Of a DNA stretch of 64,000 nt, positions 23,751 through 35,824 are shown piece by piece. The first letter of the stretch is position 1. Each line of letters starts with the position of its first letter. The position numbers and the translations under genes are program-made. Under the pieces are notes generated by a model that made no database searches, was not told where the DNA came from, and was given only the letters and a program-made list of their open reading frames with translations. The DNA lies in assembly GCA_946699065.1 (NCBI GenBank), contig CAMPDV010000378.1, positions 1 to 64,000 of the forward strand, written 5' to 3'. This DNA is from Loxodes magnus. Lineage: Eukaryota; Ciliophora; Karyorelictea; Loxodida; Loxodidae.

Positions 23751-24830
23751 CTTTTTTTAAAAAATAATTTAGATCAACCTTTCTTCTTTTAAATATTAAA
23801 AAAATAAAAAAATATGATTAAATCTATTCTACTATTCTTCAATTCCTTAATTAATTTTTTCGAATATTTTAATCCAATAAATCCACATTAAACTCAGACA
23901 ATATATTTATTATATTGAAAATAAAAATTAAATTTTATTTATTCTAATTAATATTAAAAGTTTTAATTAATTAGTTGCTTTTAAGCATTTATTCAAAATT
24001 TAATTTCTTATTAATGAAATATTATTGCATTTGCATTTATTATTTTTAGTTTATTACAGAGATTTTTTATTTAACCAATATCTTTTGCTTTAAAACCTGA
24101 TTTTTTGATGATTAAACAAAATTATGTTTATTATTTAAAATCTTAAAAGTTGGTAGTTAAAACTTCCAATTACGATAAATTTAAATTGCTTAATTTTCTT
24201 TTTATATATTATTTTATATATTAAATTATGAAATTTAATTTAAATAAAAGTGAAATTTGTTTTCTTAATTTAACTAAAAAGATAATTTATAGCATTTTAA
24301 ATTAAATCCTTATACAAATATAGTTTCCTTTATATTTGCTTTATAATATTTCTTTTTATATTTAAATATAAAATCAAAATATTTTAGAAATTTTGCAACT
24401 TATTTTAAACTATTTTAACAATTTTTAGTTAGAAATATTTGATTAAAAAATTGGAATAATGTTAATTGTAGGAATGAATATGATTTATTTTGAGTTTATT
24501 AAAGTTAAATTTTAATTTTTATTAGTTAAGATAATATAAATATAAAATCTTTAATTTAAATAAAATATTCTATTTGACAAAAAAAGTAAATTAATATTAT
24601 CCAAAATATTAAACTTATTTGAATATAGTATTTTATAAAGTGTTTAATAATCTTTTTTATTATAAATATTTGAAAAAAAATGTTATTCTCTTTGTTTTAA
24701 TTTTTTACTAAAGAAAATATAAATGCTTAAAAAAATATGAAACTATCAATTTTTAAGTTAAAATGTTTGAAAATATATTTATAAATTAATTTTATTTATT
24801 TGATAAATAAGGATTATATTGTAAACGATA
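23750..24830. other. AT-rich spacer
   Basis: Over 80% A+T, homopolymeric, nothing recognisable. Confidence 0.5.
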
Positions 24831-24839
24831 TTTATACTA

Positions 24840-26760
24840 GTTTTGTGAGGGATAGATTTCTATTTAAGGTCTCTTGAAAGAATGTACTATACATCCAAAT
24901 ATGTAGTATGATACAACTGAAATTCCGGTTTAGATAAGTACTAATTTTATCTTGCTATCTATAATATTTAATAATGCTTACCATGATTATCAAGAGAAAT
25001 CATCACTTCATCTTCGATATTTTCTATCTGTTCTTGTGAGTCAGATTTACTAATTTATCCTTCAAAGACCCAATTTCCTTACATAGTATAGCCTCCAGCC
25101 ACTGCACTGGCTATGATGGACACATTGAAATTGAAATTATAAGAGCCTCCATCTTCTTTCTATTTTTTTAGGAATATCACTGTCTGAGATAATAATTTCC
25201 AGGTAAGAACTTTACTGTAGAAGCCTATTTTAAATCCTTCCTTCACTTAATTTTGCACTTGGACTATTTGATAATCTTAACAGAAGAACCTCCTTTAGTT
25301 TTACAGTTTTCTTTTCATAGCAAGTAAAAGTTAAGTTTTATTCACTTGCTTCACTTGACTCACTTACATGATTAAGCGTGGCATTGATTGTCTCAGTATT
25401 TATTATAGCCCTCAGTACCAAGATTCCCACCAAATGCATTACCTCCTATTTCTTAGTTATTAGGAGCTGGTTAAATTTCATTAGAGTTTCCTCCCTTAAG
25501 AAGTTTTTTCAGTGAATGAGGGTGCAAAAGGTTACACTAAACTATAAAAACTTACCTACTACAAGCTTTCCCCATTTTATTTGCTTAGTATATACTTAAA
25601 AACTAAGTTCATCGCGATAAAAATGAAATCTCTATGATAGTTTACATTATAAGTAGCTGACTTAGTAAAATACTAATTGGTGAAATTAAATAAAATACGA
25701 GTCTTAGAACCTTCTACTTTATCAGATATGAACTAAGAGGGGAAATTAGTACAGTTTGGATTTTAAGTTGAAATTTAGCACATTTATAGAGATCAAGTTA
25801 AGTTACTAAGCTTTAAGGATTTGGTTAAAAGTTATTTCAAACAAGCAGTATTTAGTTTCAGTAATTGCTTCAATTTGATTTTTTTATGCTATTTCGATTT
25901 CTTTCACAATACAACTACTAGAAGGATTATCGTTGTTCCATCCATACTTATATTAAGATGAATCGCAATTACTTTACACAACTATTATTCTTAAAGATAA
26001 TTCCTTATGATGCTAATAAGAATTTATAGTAACTTTCTGATTCGCAGCTTAAGCAATTATTCTAAGTATCACATGTTTTGCATTCGTCTTTACAGTTATT
26101 ACACTACTACAATCTTAGTTATTAAATTATATGTATAATTTAAATAAGATGGAAAACTTTTTCCTTCGGATGCTGGCTTGGAGACCCAGCAAGGCAACAA
26201 AAAAATTGAGCACGGAGAATAAATCGGAGGAAGAGAAACTAATGACAAAAGAAAGAAGATGTGACAAGATGGAGAACTCTGAATGTTAGGAATAAACTTT
26301 GTTCATCATAGGTCAGGGAAATGTACCCGTAATCGCATATTGCATCCTATGCTTTGAAAGGAAAAATTACAGGAATGTACTGCAGGAAGAGAAAACAAGG
26401 ATAGAGACATAAAAATTTTTTTTCGACATTAAATAAAATTAATTTAAAGAGCAGCGCACCAACGAGAGAGCTACGCGCTCTATTAATCTAATTTATTATT
26501 TAACATACTGGTTTTAATTGCATTGAGATACACATTTTCCATAGTCAGATGATTTTTCCTGTATTAAATAATATTTATCACTAGACCAACATGATTAAGT
26601 AGTACAAATTTTTTTTTCTTCAAAAGGATAATTCTTAGATTTATAAGTTCAAAATAGACATTTTGGCAACCACTTTGGACATTTACTCTTCTCATTTATT
26701 CGCCGCTTTTTATTTATGAAGTTGATAAATTAAATCTTGATTTATATAATTTCTTTCTAC
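24840..26760 (-). pseudogene. Cysteine-rich surface-type protein, split by SINE-like insertion
   Basis: Minus strand. Block 1 (26690-26505) has KCPKWLPKC, then CTTQSCW, then KCVSQCNQNQYV. Block 2 (26105-25975) has CNNCKDECKTC, then NNCLSCESESYY, then NNSCV. These are the spaced C-x2-C repeats of furin-like/growth-factor-receptor cysteine-rich domains, common in large ciliate surface proteins (family knowledge). The family 1 SINE-like copy at 26152-26490 sits between the blocks in the opposite orientation. The region 25690-24840 is a C-terminal domain also present at 60.65-61.5 kb. Small indels between the two copies break frame here more often. The 5' end is lost at the LINE ending near 26800. 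Confidence 0.6.
26152..26490 (+). mobile_element. SINE-like element, family 1, copy 2
   Basis: About 335 bp: a GC-rich head with CTTGGAGACCCAGCAAGGC, the middle block CATATTGCATCCTATGCTTT, the shared stem-loop at 26449-26480 and the tail TATTAATCTAATTTATTATTT. It matches 13140-12780 over its full length. It lies inside the cysteine-rich gene between two cysteine blocks. Flanking TTATTAAATTATA and TTATTTAACATA may be a degenerate target-site duplication. Confidence 0.8.
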
Positions 26761-26799
26761 GATTTGTCCTGTCCTTGTTGGTCAGAAGCAGAAGAGTTT

Positions 26800-29165
26800 T
26801 TCTAAGTTTTATTTCTTATTAATTCTTTCAATTTCTGCCTACTTTCAGCATTTTCTTCAGCAGTGATTATTCTAGCATATGTAGCAACGGATCATTCTAT
26901 CGATAGGAATATATCTTATTTATCTCTTATTATTAATATTCTCGATTTCCATTGGAATGCTTGATTATATTTGCTATTATTCTTACTTTCCTAAAGTTAT
27001 TTTTATTTCAAAGTTTTGAAAATTGGAATTAGAAGATTTGAGGAATTTAATTAAATTTTTTATCAATTTATTACAATTTAATTTCTATTCGAATTTATCG
27101 CTTGCTTCTTCCAATGATGGAAATGGAATGATCTAGTGATTAAATAAACTCTTCGTACATTTTTTCTAGTTTTTATATTCTTTATCTTTGTTATTTTAAT
27201 TCAAATTATATAATAGTAATTCGTTGTTACACAGATTATGCAAAAGCTTCCTTAGATTCTATTTCTTAATATTATTTATGTATTCATTTATGTTAGATTA
27301 TTTTTCTTGTTTTTTTTACGAAAGAATCAAGAGAGGATTATTTCTAGGTGCCATTTTTATAATATTCCGTTATTTAACTTAACTGATCTGTAATATTACC
27401 ATCAATAAGGAACTTAGCATCAATATTTTCATAAAAAGATTCAAGTGCCATTATCAATCCCAGAGGTAATCTAAATCTTCTTAGATGGTCAAACAGCATT
27501 TTTCTTGGTATATCTGCCAAACATTTTTTTTCTACGTCTATTAGAGTAGCAATTAACTTTATGACCATCTACAAGGCAAGTCAATAATAAATTAAATTGT
27601 TCAAATTTGTTATGATGTCGATAAAAACCAAACTAAGCTTGATGAATGATATTTCTTCCATATATTAAATTATATAGTCTTTAATTTAATGCTTTATCAT
27701 ATATTTTAAGTAAGCAATTCTATTGGCTTTCAATTTCTTCAGACACTTTTACTTCCTTTTTTGAAAATAGGTAAAATATTAATTCTTTTCAACTAATTTG
27801 GTATAGTGAGTGTTCTTAGCATATTGTTACTAAAGCTTGTAACTATATTATGTAATTCCTATCCTCCATATTTAATTAATTCTGCTTTTAAACCTTCACT
27901 ACCTGAGAATTTGTTATTTTCTAATTGATTTATTATTTTTTTTAATTTCAGATTCTTTAAAAAGATGCGTTTCTTATAAGGACAAAAATCTTAAATTTAC
28001 AATAAAAGGTTTATTTTTTATATATTGTATTAATGTTTCTATTTGAATTTTCAATCTCTTCTTTATTTAAATTTGAATATTATCAAAAACTTAATTTTCT
28101 AATTTTTAAATAAATTGCTATTGCTAAACATAATTTAAATTTCATTTAATTACGTATTTTCGGATTAATTAAAGTTTTCGCTTATTTGAACATTATTTAT
28201 GAATTCTTCTAAAGATTTTTATGCTTTTCTTTAGTTTATCTCTTTTTTCATTTCCAAAATTTATGTAGATATTTTTTATAAGATTGATTTTTTATTCTTC
28301 ATAAATTGACTATTTCTTAATTTTAACGCCCATAAAAGCTTAAAAAATTTTTAGTATTAAATATTATCTTATTTAGCTTAAGAAAAAAGTTTTGCTAGAT
28401 GAACTGGAAGTTTATAATAATTTTTTTTCTACACCTTGCTAGTCAATTGCAATCTCAGCATTAATATTAATTAAATCATAATATAAATTAGTACTACTTT
28501 CAATATTATTTTACTCTATTTGTTTAAATTGTAAGAACTGTCCCCTAATAAAGATTTTGATCTAGTCTTCTTACATTAGGAACCCTACAATTTTGAAATT
28601 TTAAGGAGCAAATGATATTCTTAATTTTGATATATTCTAGTTAAATCATATTTTAGAGTAATAATTAATGGGAAACGATCAGTATGCAAACTCGTGCTTT
28701 GAATCACACAAAAATTAGAGAAATCATCAATATTCAAGTGTTTAGGTTGCTAGAAAATAATCATTACAGTAATATTAGTTGTTTACTCTAAGAGTGAATG
28801 TGTTGTATTATTAGTCATTCAATACTATTAGGTCATTTGCTTTTATGAAATCTACTAGTCTTTAAGTACTATTGCTAATTTGTGATGAATTACTCCAAGT
28901 AAAGCATTGAAATCACCACAAAGAATAGTAGGCCTCTAATTGTCATTATTATTTATTATATTAGAAAGATATTCATAAGCAAGTTCTTTTTAATTGTTTG
29001 GCTTTTCATTTGTAGGCAAATAGCATGAAGCAACTTTTAAATATCCAATTCTTATACTAATAAAACGTCCAGGAAGATTTGAGAAATCTAATTCATTTTA
29101 GCAAGAATAAAGTTACTTCTTTACTAATAGACATACTCGTCCTGCTCTAGTATTAGCATTTTTTC
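26800..29165 (-). mobile_element. LINE ORF2 (endonuclease + partial RT)
   Basis: Minus strand. The endonuclease near 28.95-28.85 kb reads SCYLPTNEKPNNQKELAYEY then ILCGDFNALLG, the conserved APE-type GDFNA block. The RT begins around 27.9 kb and motif A is ATLIDVEKKCLADI at 27545-27505, closely matching the LINE at 41.26 kb. Motifs B and C are absent where expected, so an internal deletion joins to a charged C-terminal segment that ends near 26800. It abuts the gag-only element 29165-30680 on its 5' side. Confidence 0.75.
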
Positions 29166-30680
29166 AAATTGTCATATTCTATTAAAAATTACGATGATGC
29201 TTAATAAAGTTTGAAAAGTTATTTTTTTACTCATTTTTTTCATTTGCATTTTTTTATATCAAGAAAAACTTGACTAAAATCTTATTTATCACAGTATCAG
29301 ATCAGGTTTTTTTTCTCAACTAGAATAAAATGATTAAGTTGAAATGAAATTCATAGTTTATTTAATAATATTATTTTAATTTTTAATTTGTATTATCTAT
29401 ATCCTTTTTTTATATAAGAAATTCCTAATCTTTTATAGGAAATTAAATATTTATGAAATTAATGAGGAGAAAGCGCATACTTTAAATGAAACTATTTGAT
29501 TTTATATTAATTTTAGATAAAGAAGAAAATAATAATTGATGTATTAATAATTATATGAAATTGTTTTTCTGCTATTAAGGAAATTTAAGAAATACAGCGT
29601 TTCTAGCTCCTCGCTGTTCGTTAAAATTTTTTGAGACAACTTTATGATTTCGTGTCTCCATCCATCCGCGATTTTTTTAAATAGTTTTACCTTTCTACAT
29701 TCCTGTCGGGCTTGGTTATAACTCTATATTCTTCCTCTTGTACATACTACCATTCTTGTTGCAAAAAATCTTGTTCAGCCCAATTATTTCTGTTCGCTTT
29801 GCTTATCAGAAATTCCTTTGCTTTTATAGAAAACTTTCTGACAGTTCCGATATAGCATTTATTGATTTTAGCAGCGAAAGCATCTCTTCCTGATCGGAAT
29901 TAGTCTCATTTGAGGTTAATAGGGTTTGATGACCATTGAGGTCGATTCAGTATTTAGCTATTCCATTCTTGATTCTTTTAGGAGTTGAATTTCCTATTCT
30001 TATTTCACTACTTAATCATTCAGTTAAGTTTTATTCTTATCCTAATGGTTAGGATATTGAAGAACGCATCTATTTGGTGCTCATAGTTTTCTATACGATC
30101 CCGGTCCATTAATTTTTCTTTCTGGCTTGAAAATTAGTTTATCGTTCAACTATTTCTACTTTTAAACCTCTTCATTAAAGTTCACCACCATCAATGCAAA
30201 TTACTTAATGTCAATTCTATCTGAGTTTTATTCAAAGAATCATTTCTAGCCATGCAATGCCATCTCCTGCAGATAACGAGGTATGTCTTCCGTTTTTGGA
30301 GTTTACAGAGTTTTTTTTTCTGTCGTTTACCGGCGATGGAAGTTGCTAGGTTCATTATTAAGTTTTTTTTGCTGATCAAAAGGTTGGTCCAATTAAGAAA
30401 AGACGTGAGGTTAGAAGAATGGCATTTCGCTTGCTCTCTTCCTTTTTGTCTTTGGAAGAGGTAGTAAAGAAGCCCTATTGGAAGTTTGACAATTTTTAAA
30501 TTTCAATAAATAGATGTATCTTATAATTATCCAGCTAGAAAAAACTTATAATTTTATAAAGTTAATAATTTAAAATAATTTAATTAATATATTTAACCTT
30601 TTTAAATAAAAATTTAGTTTACAAATAGCTTACTAAATATTATTGCTTTAAGAAAGCATCTTAGACATTTTTTTATTTTA
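29165..30680 (-). mobile_element. gag-only element, copy A
   Basis: Inverted copy of 43685-45205, about 1.5 kb. With TAA/TAG = Gln and TGA = Trp the minus strand gives AWLEMILW then GGELQWRGLKVEIVE, matching AWLGIILW and GDELQWRGLKVEIIE in the other copy. Then comes C-F-R-C-Q-N-Q-Q-M-L-Y-R-N-C, a CCHC knuckle whose His is replaced by Met. The codon for W in AWL is TGG here and TGA in the partner, and the W of ILW is TGA here and TGG there. The start ATG is changed to TTG. No RT is present. Confidence 0.65.
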
Positions 30681-30927
30681 AGTTTTAAAAATTAAATTTT
30701 AAATTAAATTATTAAATTAAATATGTTAAAGTAAATAATCTTAATTAGTTTTAACTTTTAATATTGCTTCATCAAGAGCTTGCAATATTATTAGAATATA
30801 AATATTTAAAAAATAGTTTAATTAAAAGTACTTTTAAAGCTTCTATCTATATAGAGACAAAAATTAAAACTCTATAGATATATTTTAGTAAAAATTGTAA
30901 GGAATAAAGCTATTGGAAGAACTGACA

Positions 30928-32235
30928 ATGAAGAGAAATAGCTCTCTTGAAGCAGCTTTAAAGTATAGAGATTATATAAATTTTCTTCATCCTAGTGACT
31001 ATGAATTCATACTTTATAATATGAGAGATTTAGAAATAGTAAAACATTCTTAAATAACCGACTTATGGTGTTTTGTCTATGGTTTATTTTTTACTCATCA
31101 ATAAAATATAACAGTTGATGGATTATCTGACTAAATCCTAAGAATAATTTAGGTAAGATTTGCTAGAAATATTCCAAGTTTTTAAATGAAAAGCATATTT
31201 GAAGAGACTAACTGATTGAATATTTACACAAAAAGCATGAAGTTTAGTGCAAAATACGACAATAAGTTGAAATTTTTTATTGGGTTGCTTCAGAACAGTA
31301 TTCTAGAGACCGTAAAGAATAGCTAGCTTATATGCTACTTAAAAGAATTTATCTTTAGTAAGGTAAAATAGTAAAAATTTGGCTGAAATTACTACTCTAT
31401 GTTTAGCAATCTTTCCAAGTGGGAAAAGCTCCTTAAATGAAACAGGATTTGCCGAATTTATTCTAGGAGCTAGTAAGTTTAATAGATGTACTGCTTGAGC
31501 AGGAGAGTAGATGCTTAGATTAGTATAATAAAATGCTACCATACTTGTTTAGATTAAAAATACAAATAAAATACTTAAAATGTTCTTAGTACTTAATAAA
31601 CTGAATAAGAAAAAGTAAATCAAACTAAATAAATGTTAAGTATTTATCAAATCTAAAAATCTACCTTTTCAAATTAAAATTCATACTTCTTAAAATAGCA
31701 AAGAATGAAAAATTGTTATTTTCGGTTTAGCAAAAGATTGAAATGAAGAAAATGCTCGAGTTATCTAAGAGAAAATCAGATGATTGTAAAGAAGAAAAAC
31801 CTAATCCACCTTTTGGAGTCAAATTATTTTACTTATAATTGCAAGAAACAGTTTTTTAAATAGCGCAGTATATGAAGTTATCAAGAAAAATTTCCTAAGC
31901 TTAACAGTTACGATATGAATTGTAAAAATAGAAGAAAATCAGGTAAATAATAAGCAAGTCTAATAGCAATGTAATTAAGATAAACTATAAGAAAAAAATC
32001 AAGATGTATAGCAAAATATTTGAAAGAAAGTGAAGAAAAGCAGGAAGAAATACAAGAGGAAACGTAAGAGAAATTGAGTATATTCCTTCAGAAAAAGCTA
32101 TTCAAACAGTAGGCATCTTCGAAAAGTAAAAGAAATAATTCTCAGCAAATAGAAGACGAGGTAGGATATCCTATATGTTTTTCATCTTTTCATAATCTTA
32201 GAAAGTTGCTTTGCATGGTGATCCACGTCATTTGA
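30928..32235 (+). CDS. Hypothetical protein with a P-loop-like segment, frameshifted
   Basis: ATG 30928 opens about 145 codons of varied sequence (for example RDYINFLHPSDYEFILYNM and ITDLWCFVYGLFFTHQQ). A one-base shift near 31365 leads to a second stretch containing LAIFPSGKSSLNETGFAEF, loosely like a Walker A loop, and CTAWAGEQM, with Trp as TGA. A further shift leads to a charged C-terminus ending at TGA 32233-32235. Either tiny introns or indels must join the pieces. The composition (P, G, D, H, C present) is less biased than the spacers, which is why I list it. No family recognised. Confidence 0.4.
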
Positions 32236-32424
32236 AATGTGAATTATATCTATAGAGTTTGAGTTTTTGTTCTCTATATATGAAAAACCTTTTATTTAAT
32301 TAAAAAATATAATGCAAACACCTCATAAAACAACAAATATAATTACCATTAAACATTCATTTAAATGAATAACCAATAATTAATCTTTTAAATTATAATT
32401 AAATTAAGTCAAATTATAAGTTGC

Positions 32425-33515
32425 TCAACTCGAAACCCTCCACTTTCTAACTGTATGGTCCTGTCCTCCTCCCGATACCAACCATCTATTATCAACACTC
32501 AATGCTATAGAATTTATATATGATGTATGTGATTGCAAAGTCTATATGCACACACCCTTATCAAAGTTCCATATCTTGATTGTTTTATCATTTGAACCAG
32601 AAAATATAACACTTGAATCATCGCTTAACTGAATACTACATACAGTGCTTGCATGACCTTGAAGAGTACGAATACACTAACCAGAAGAGAAATCCCATAT
32701 CTTAATAGCCCTGTCCCGAGAACCTGATATGATATACCTATTATCTTTAGACAATATTATCGATAAAACATAGCCTGAATGCCCAGATAGAGTTCGCACA
32801 AGCTGACCAGTCTAGAATTCCCAGATCTTTATAGTTGTATCAGAAATTCCGATATAATATATGTAGAGTCATAGGAGATTACTACTGATCTAACTCAAGA
32901 AGTATTTCCCGTTATAGTTCTTTGGAGAGCTCCATTGTGGAAATTTCAGATCTTGATTGTGTAATCAGCAGATGCTGATACTATATAGCTAGAGTCCGGG
33001 GGTGATTATTAACTAATTAACTGAAGAAGTATGTCCTGTTAAAGTTCTTATGAGAGAACCAGTCTATGAATTTCAGATCTTTATCGTGTTATCACCAGAA
33101 GCTGATACAATATAGTTAGAGTCCGAGGAGATTACTACCGATAAAACCGCAGAAATATGTCCTGTTATAGTTCTTAAAAGAGTACCTGTTTAGAAATTCC
33201 AGATCTTTATCGAATTTTCAGGAATTCCTGAACATGATACAATTCAATTCAGGTCCCTTTATATATCTACCGAATAAACGTCTGAAGTGTGACCAGTAAG
33301 GATTTAGTCTAAAAAATATTAAAGAAATACCTTTACTTTGGTCATATCTGATCTTATTTATAAGTCTTTAGTAACATAAGTTGGGCAGAATTTCATACTT
33401 AAAATGAAGAAGAGATATTTTCCCAAGAATGTGGTTTCTCGCTCTTAAGATTTTTTCTTAAAAAAATACTTTTAGCAAATTGCTTTTCTTTTTTCTCCAT
33501 TTCATTTCTCTCCAT
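32425..33515 (-). pseudogene. WD40 repeat protein, degraded copy
   Basis: Homologue of the intact gene at 51076-52156. It starts at ATG 33515 and ends at TGA 32425-32427 after the same R-V-S-S. The 22-nt GT-AG intron is at 33309-33330. Seven blades can be followed, but there are at least three frame breaks: one extra A in exon 1, one in blade 3 and a small deletion in blade 4. The three Trp codons that are TGA in the 51-kb gene are TGA here too, in the same positions. One blade tryptophan is TGG here but TAG there. Confidence 0.8.
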
Positions 33516-33519
33516 TTTA

Positions 33520-34470
33520 ATTTTTATAATTTACTTTAATAAATATTTAATTAAAATAACTCAATAAATTTTCATGATTTAATTTAAATACAATTTAACA
33601 ATTAAATTATTTATTTATTAAGCTTACTTATAAATATCTTCTAAAACATTTATTTAAAAATTCCACTTTTATCTTAAAACGAGACAGATATAAAACTATC
33701 CATACAGTGTACAAGCTTTTACAATTTTAATTATTTTATTTCTTTTTACTTTTAAATAAAAGGATAATTTATTATATCAAAAGTTTATAACGAAGAATTA
33801 TATCCTTATTATAATAACTTTAATATACATCCATTAATTAAAACTTATTTGTGCTTTAAATCAAAAACTTTTAATAAGAAAACCTTATTTCTTTGTAGAT
33901 CCTTTTAAATGATAATAAAATATTATAATTCTTTTTAAATCTACTGTTATTAATTATTATTTTCACTTACATTTAATCAAAAAAATTATTTATTTAAGCT
34001 ATTTACTAATTAAAAAATATTAAATAAAATAAGTTTCTTATTAATTAGTTTAAATAAATATTAAAAAACATCAAATTACTTAAAATAAAGCATTTTTAGT
34101 ATTCATAAGATAAACTCTTTTAATTGTCCATTTTCTTACTACTATTTCATTAAAACTTTTTATTTATAAAGGTCTCTCTTAAAATAATAAACTAATATAA
34201 TTTATTATAATGTTGGATCTATCAAAGCTATTAAGCAAACTATATTATTTTTAATTTAATTTAATGTTGGATCTAAGAAAATATATAAATATAATAAATA
34301 TAAGTAGTAGAAAGTAAATATTTAAACTAACTATAAATGGTGTATCACTAATTTTATCTTACAATTATTAAATAGTAATATTTAATTTTATTATTAAAAT
34401 AAGCTTTAATATATTTAATTATGTCTATTAAATACTTAATATTTTATCCTTTTAGCTTTATTAGTTATTA
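33520..34470. other. AT-rich upstream region of WD40 copy
   Basis: Matches 50130-51070 in reverse. No gene seen. It may carry the promoter of the WD40 genes, but I see no specific element. Confidence 0.4.
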
Positions 34471-34482
34471 TTTAAATTCTCT

Positions 34483-35320
34483 ATATAAAAAAAATGGAAT
34501 AATCTATTCGCCTTTCCAAAAACCAAATTAAGAACGCAAAAAGGAAAGCTGCGAAACAAATGCAGAGACAACAACAAGAAGAAGATAAATCAAGTTCCTC
34601 CTCTGAAGGAAAAATCATAATTGGAACAATAGAATCGAATCCAGTAAAGGTATAAAAATAATCCGAAATATAAATATAGCTTGACCGAATGAAAACAATA
34701 ATACAAAATTATTAGGAAACAATTTACAACCAAGGGGAAAAAATAAGAGAACTAATGAATACTATCGAAGATTAAAATAACGAGCTTCTAATAATTAGAC
34801 GATAATTGATTTAGAATAATTTAGTCACGGAATAGTAACTATATGAATAATCTCAATCGAATTTTAAGCAAGAACAAAATATGATTATCGAAAATGTTTC
34901 TAAATAAGCAAACGTTTAAGAAAAATAGAATGACTAAAAGATTAATATAGATTTAATCAAAAGAATCGATTAACTTGAAAAGTTGTATTTCTGAAGAGAT
35001 TCAAGAAAAAACAAGGCAAACAATGCTATTATTGCAAATCAAAGTGACACTTATTACAAAATTGCGATTAGTGAAGATAAATTTAGATAAAAGAACAATA
35101 AAGAACGTTAAGCATACTCAGCAGACTCTGAATAACCTAAGCAGGGATTTATAAGAGAAAACTATTCACATAAAAGACAGAAGATCCTCTGTGGTTCCAT
35201 CCACATAAAAAAATGGCGTGGTATCCATCCACGCTAAAAAAATGGTAGCAAAAACCTGGTTGAAAATCCAGGGAATGCTAAACTTTAATTACTTTTAGTT
35301 TACTATTATTATTATTATTA
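34483..35320 (+). mobile_element. gag-only element with target-site duplication
   Basis: 838 bp flanked by TTTAAATTCTCT at 34471-34482 and 35321-35332; the empty site is preserved in the other arm near 49545-49570. ATG 34494 to TGA 34992 encodes 166 aa: a basic N-terminus, a poly-Ser patch, then heptad-rich coiled coil (DRMKTIIQNYQETIYNQ). A knuckle follows one frame over at 35015-35056 (C-Y-Y-C-K-S-K-[TGA]-H-L-L-Q-N-C). The 3' end has three short hairpins at 35190-35270 and an ATT-repeat tail. With no RT, it is non-autonomous, like mammalian HAL1 half-LINEs by analogy. Confidence 0.85.
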
Positions 35321-35824
35321 TTTAAATTCTCTTTAATTAATAAAGATATTAGATTAGTTATAATTAATACATTTAGATAACTTTCTCTTTTATAGCAAAC
35401 TAATATTTATTATTTATGTTATTTTAGTAATTATCATTTCATATTAATAATACCTAAATTATTCTAGATTATTTAAAGATAAAAACTTAATTCTATTATT
35501 CTATACAAATCTATATTATATTGTTACCCCTATTAATACTCTCTTTCTTAAAATTAGTTGTTTGATATAAATAAAATTATAAGCTTTTTAAGAAAGAAAG
35601 CATATTTTTAATATCTTTTATTTTTGTAAGATACACTTAATTAAGAATATTCAAGCATAAGGCTCAAAACTTATATATCCTTGTCATTGCAACTAAAAAA
35701 TAAGTTAACACTATTTTTATTTTAAGAAAGGTGATCAATTAAAACTAAAATTTACTCTTTAATTAATAAGATAGGATATATATTTATAAGGAAGCATTAG
35801 TATAACTTTATATCTAATTATAAA

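Larger units (their letters stand above)
32290..35640 (-). repeat. Left arm of inverted duplication (WD40 gene segment)
   Basis: Inverted relative to 49255-52275 and collinear over the WD40 gene, its AT-rich upstream region and further sequence. The arms differ by one insertion here (34483-35320) and two in the other arm (49651-50124, 50697-50828), each absent from its partner. Divergence in the AT-rich parts is moderate, so the duplication is not recent. Confidence 0.85.

Noticed and set aside
31411..31440. Walker A motif (PSGKSS) implying an NTPase or kinase
   Set aside because: The upstream Gly of GxxxxGK is missing and no Walker B or kinase motifs follow; mentioned only as P-loop-like.
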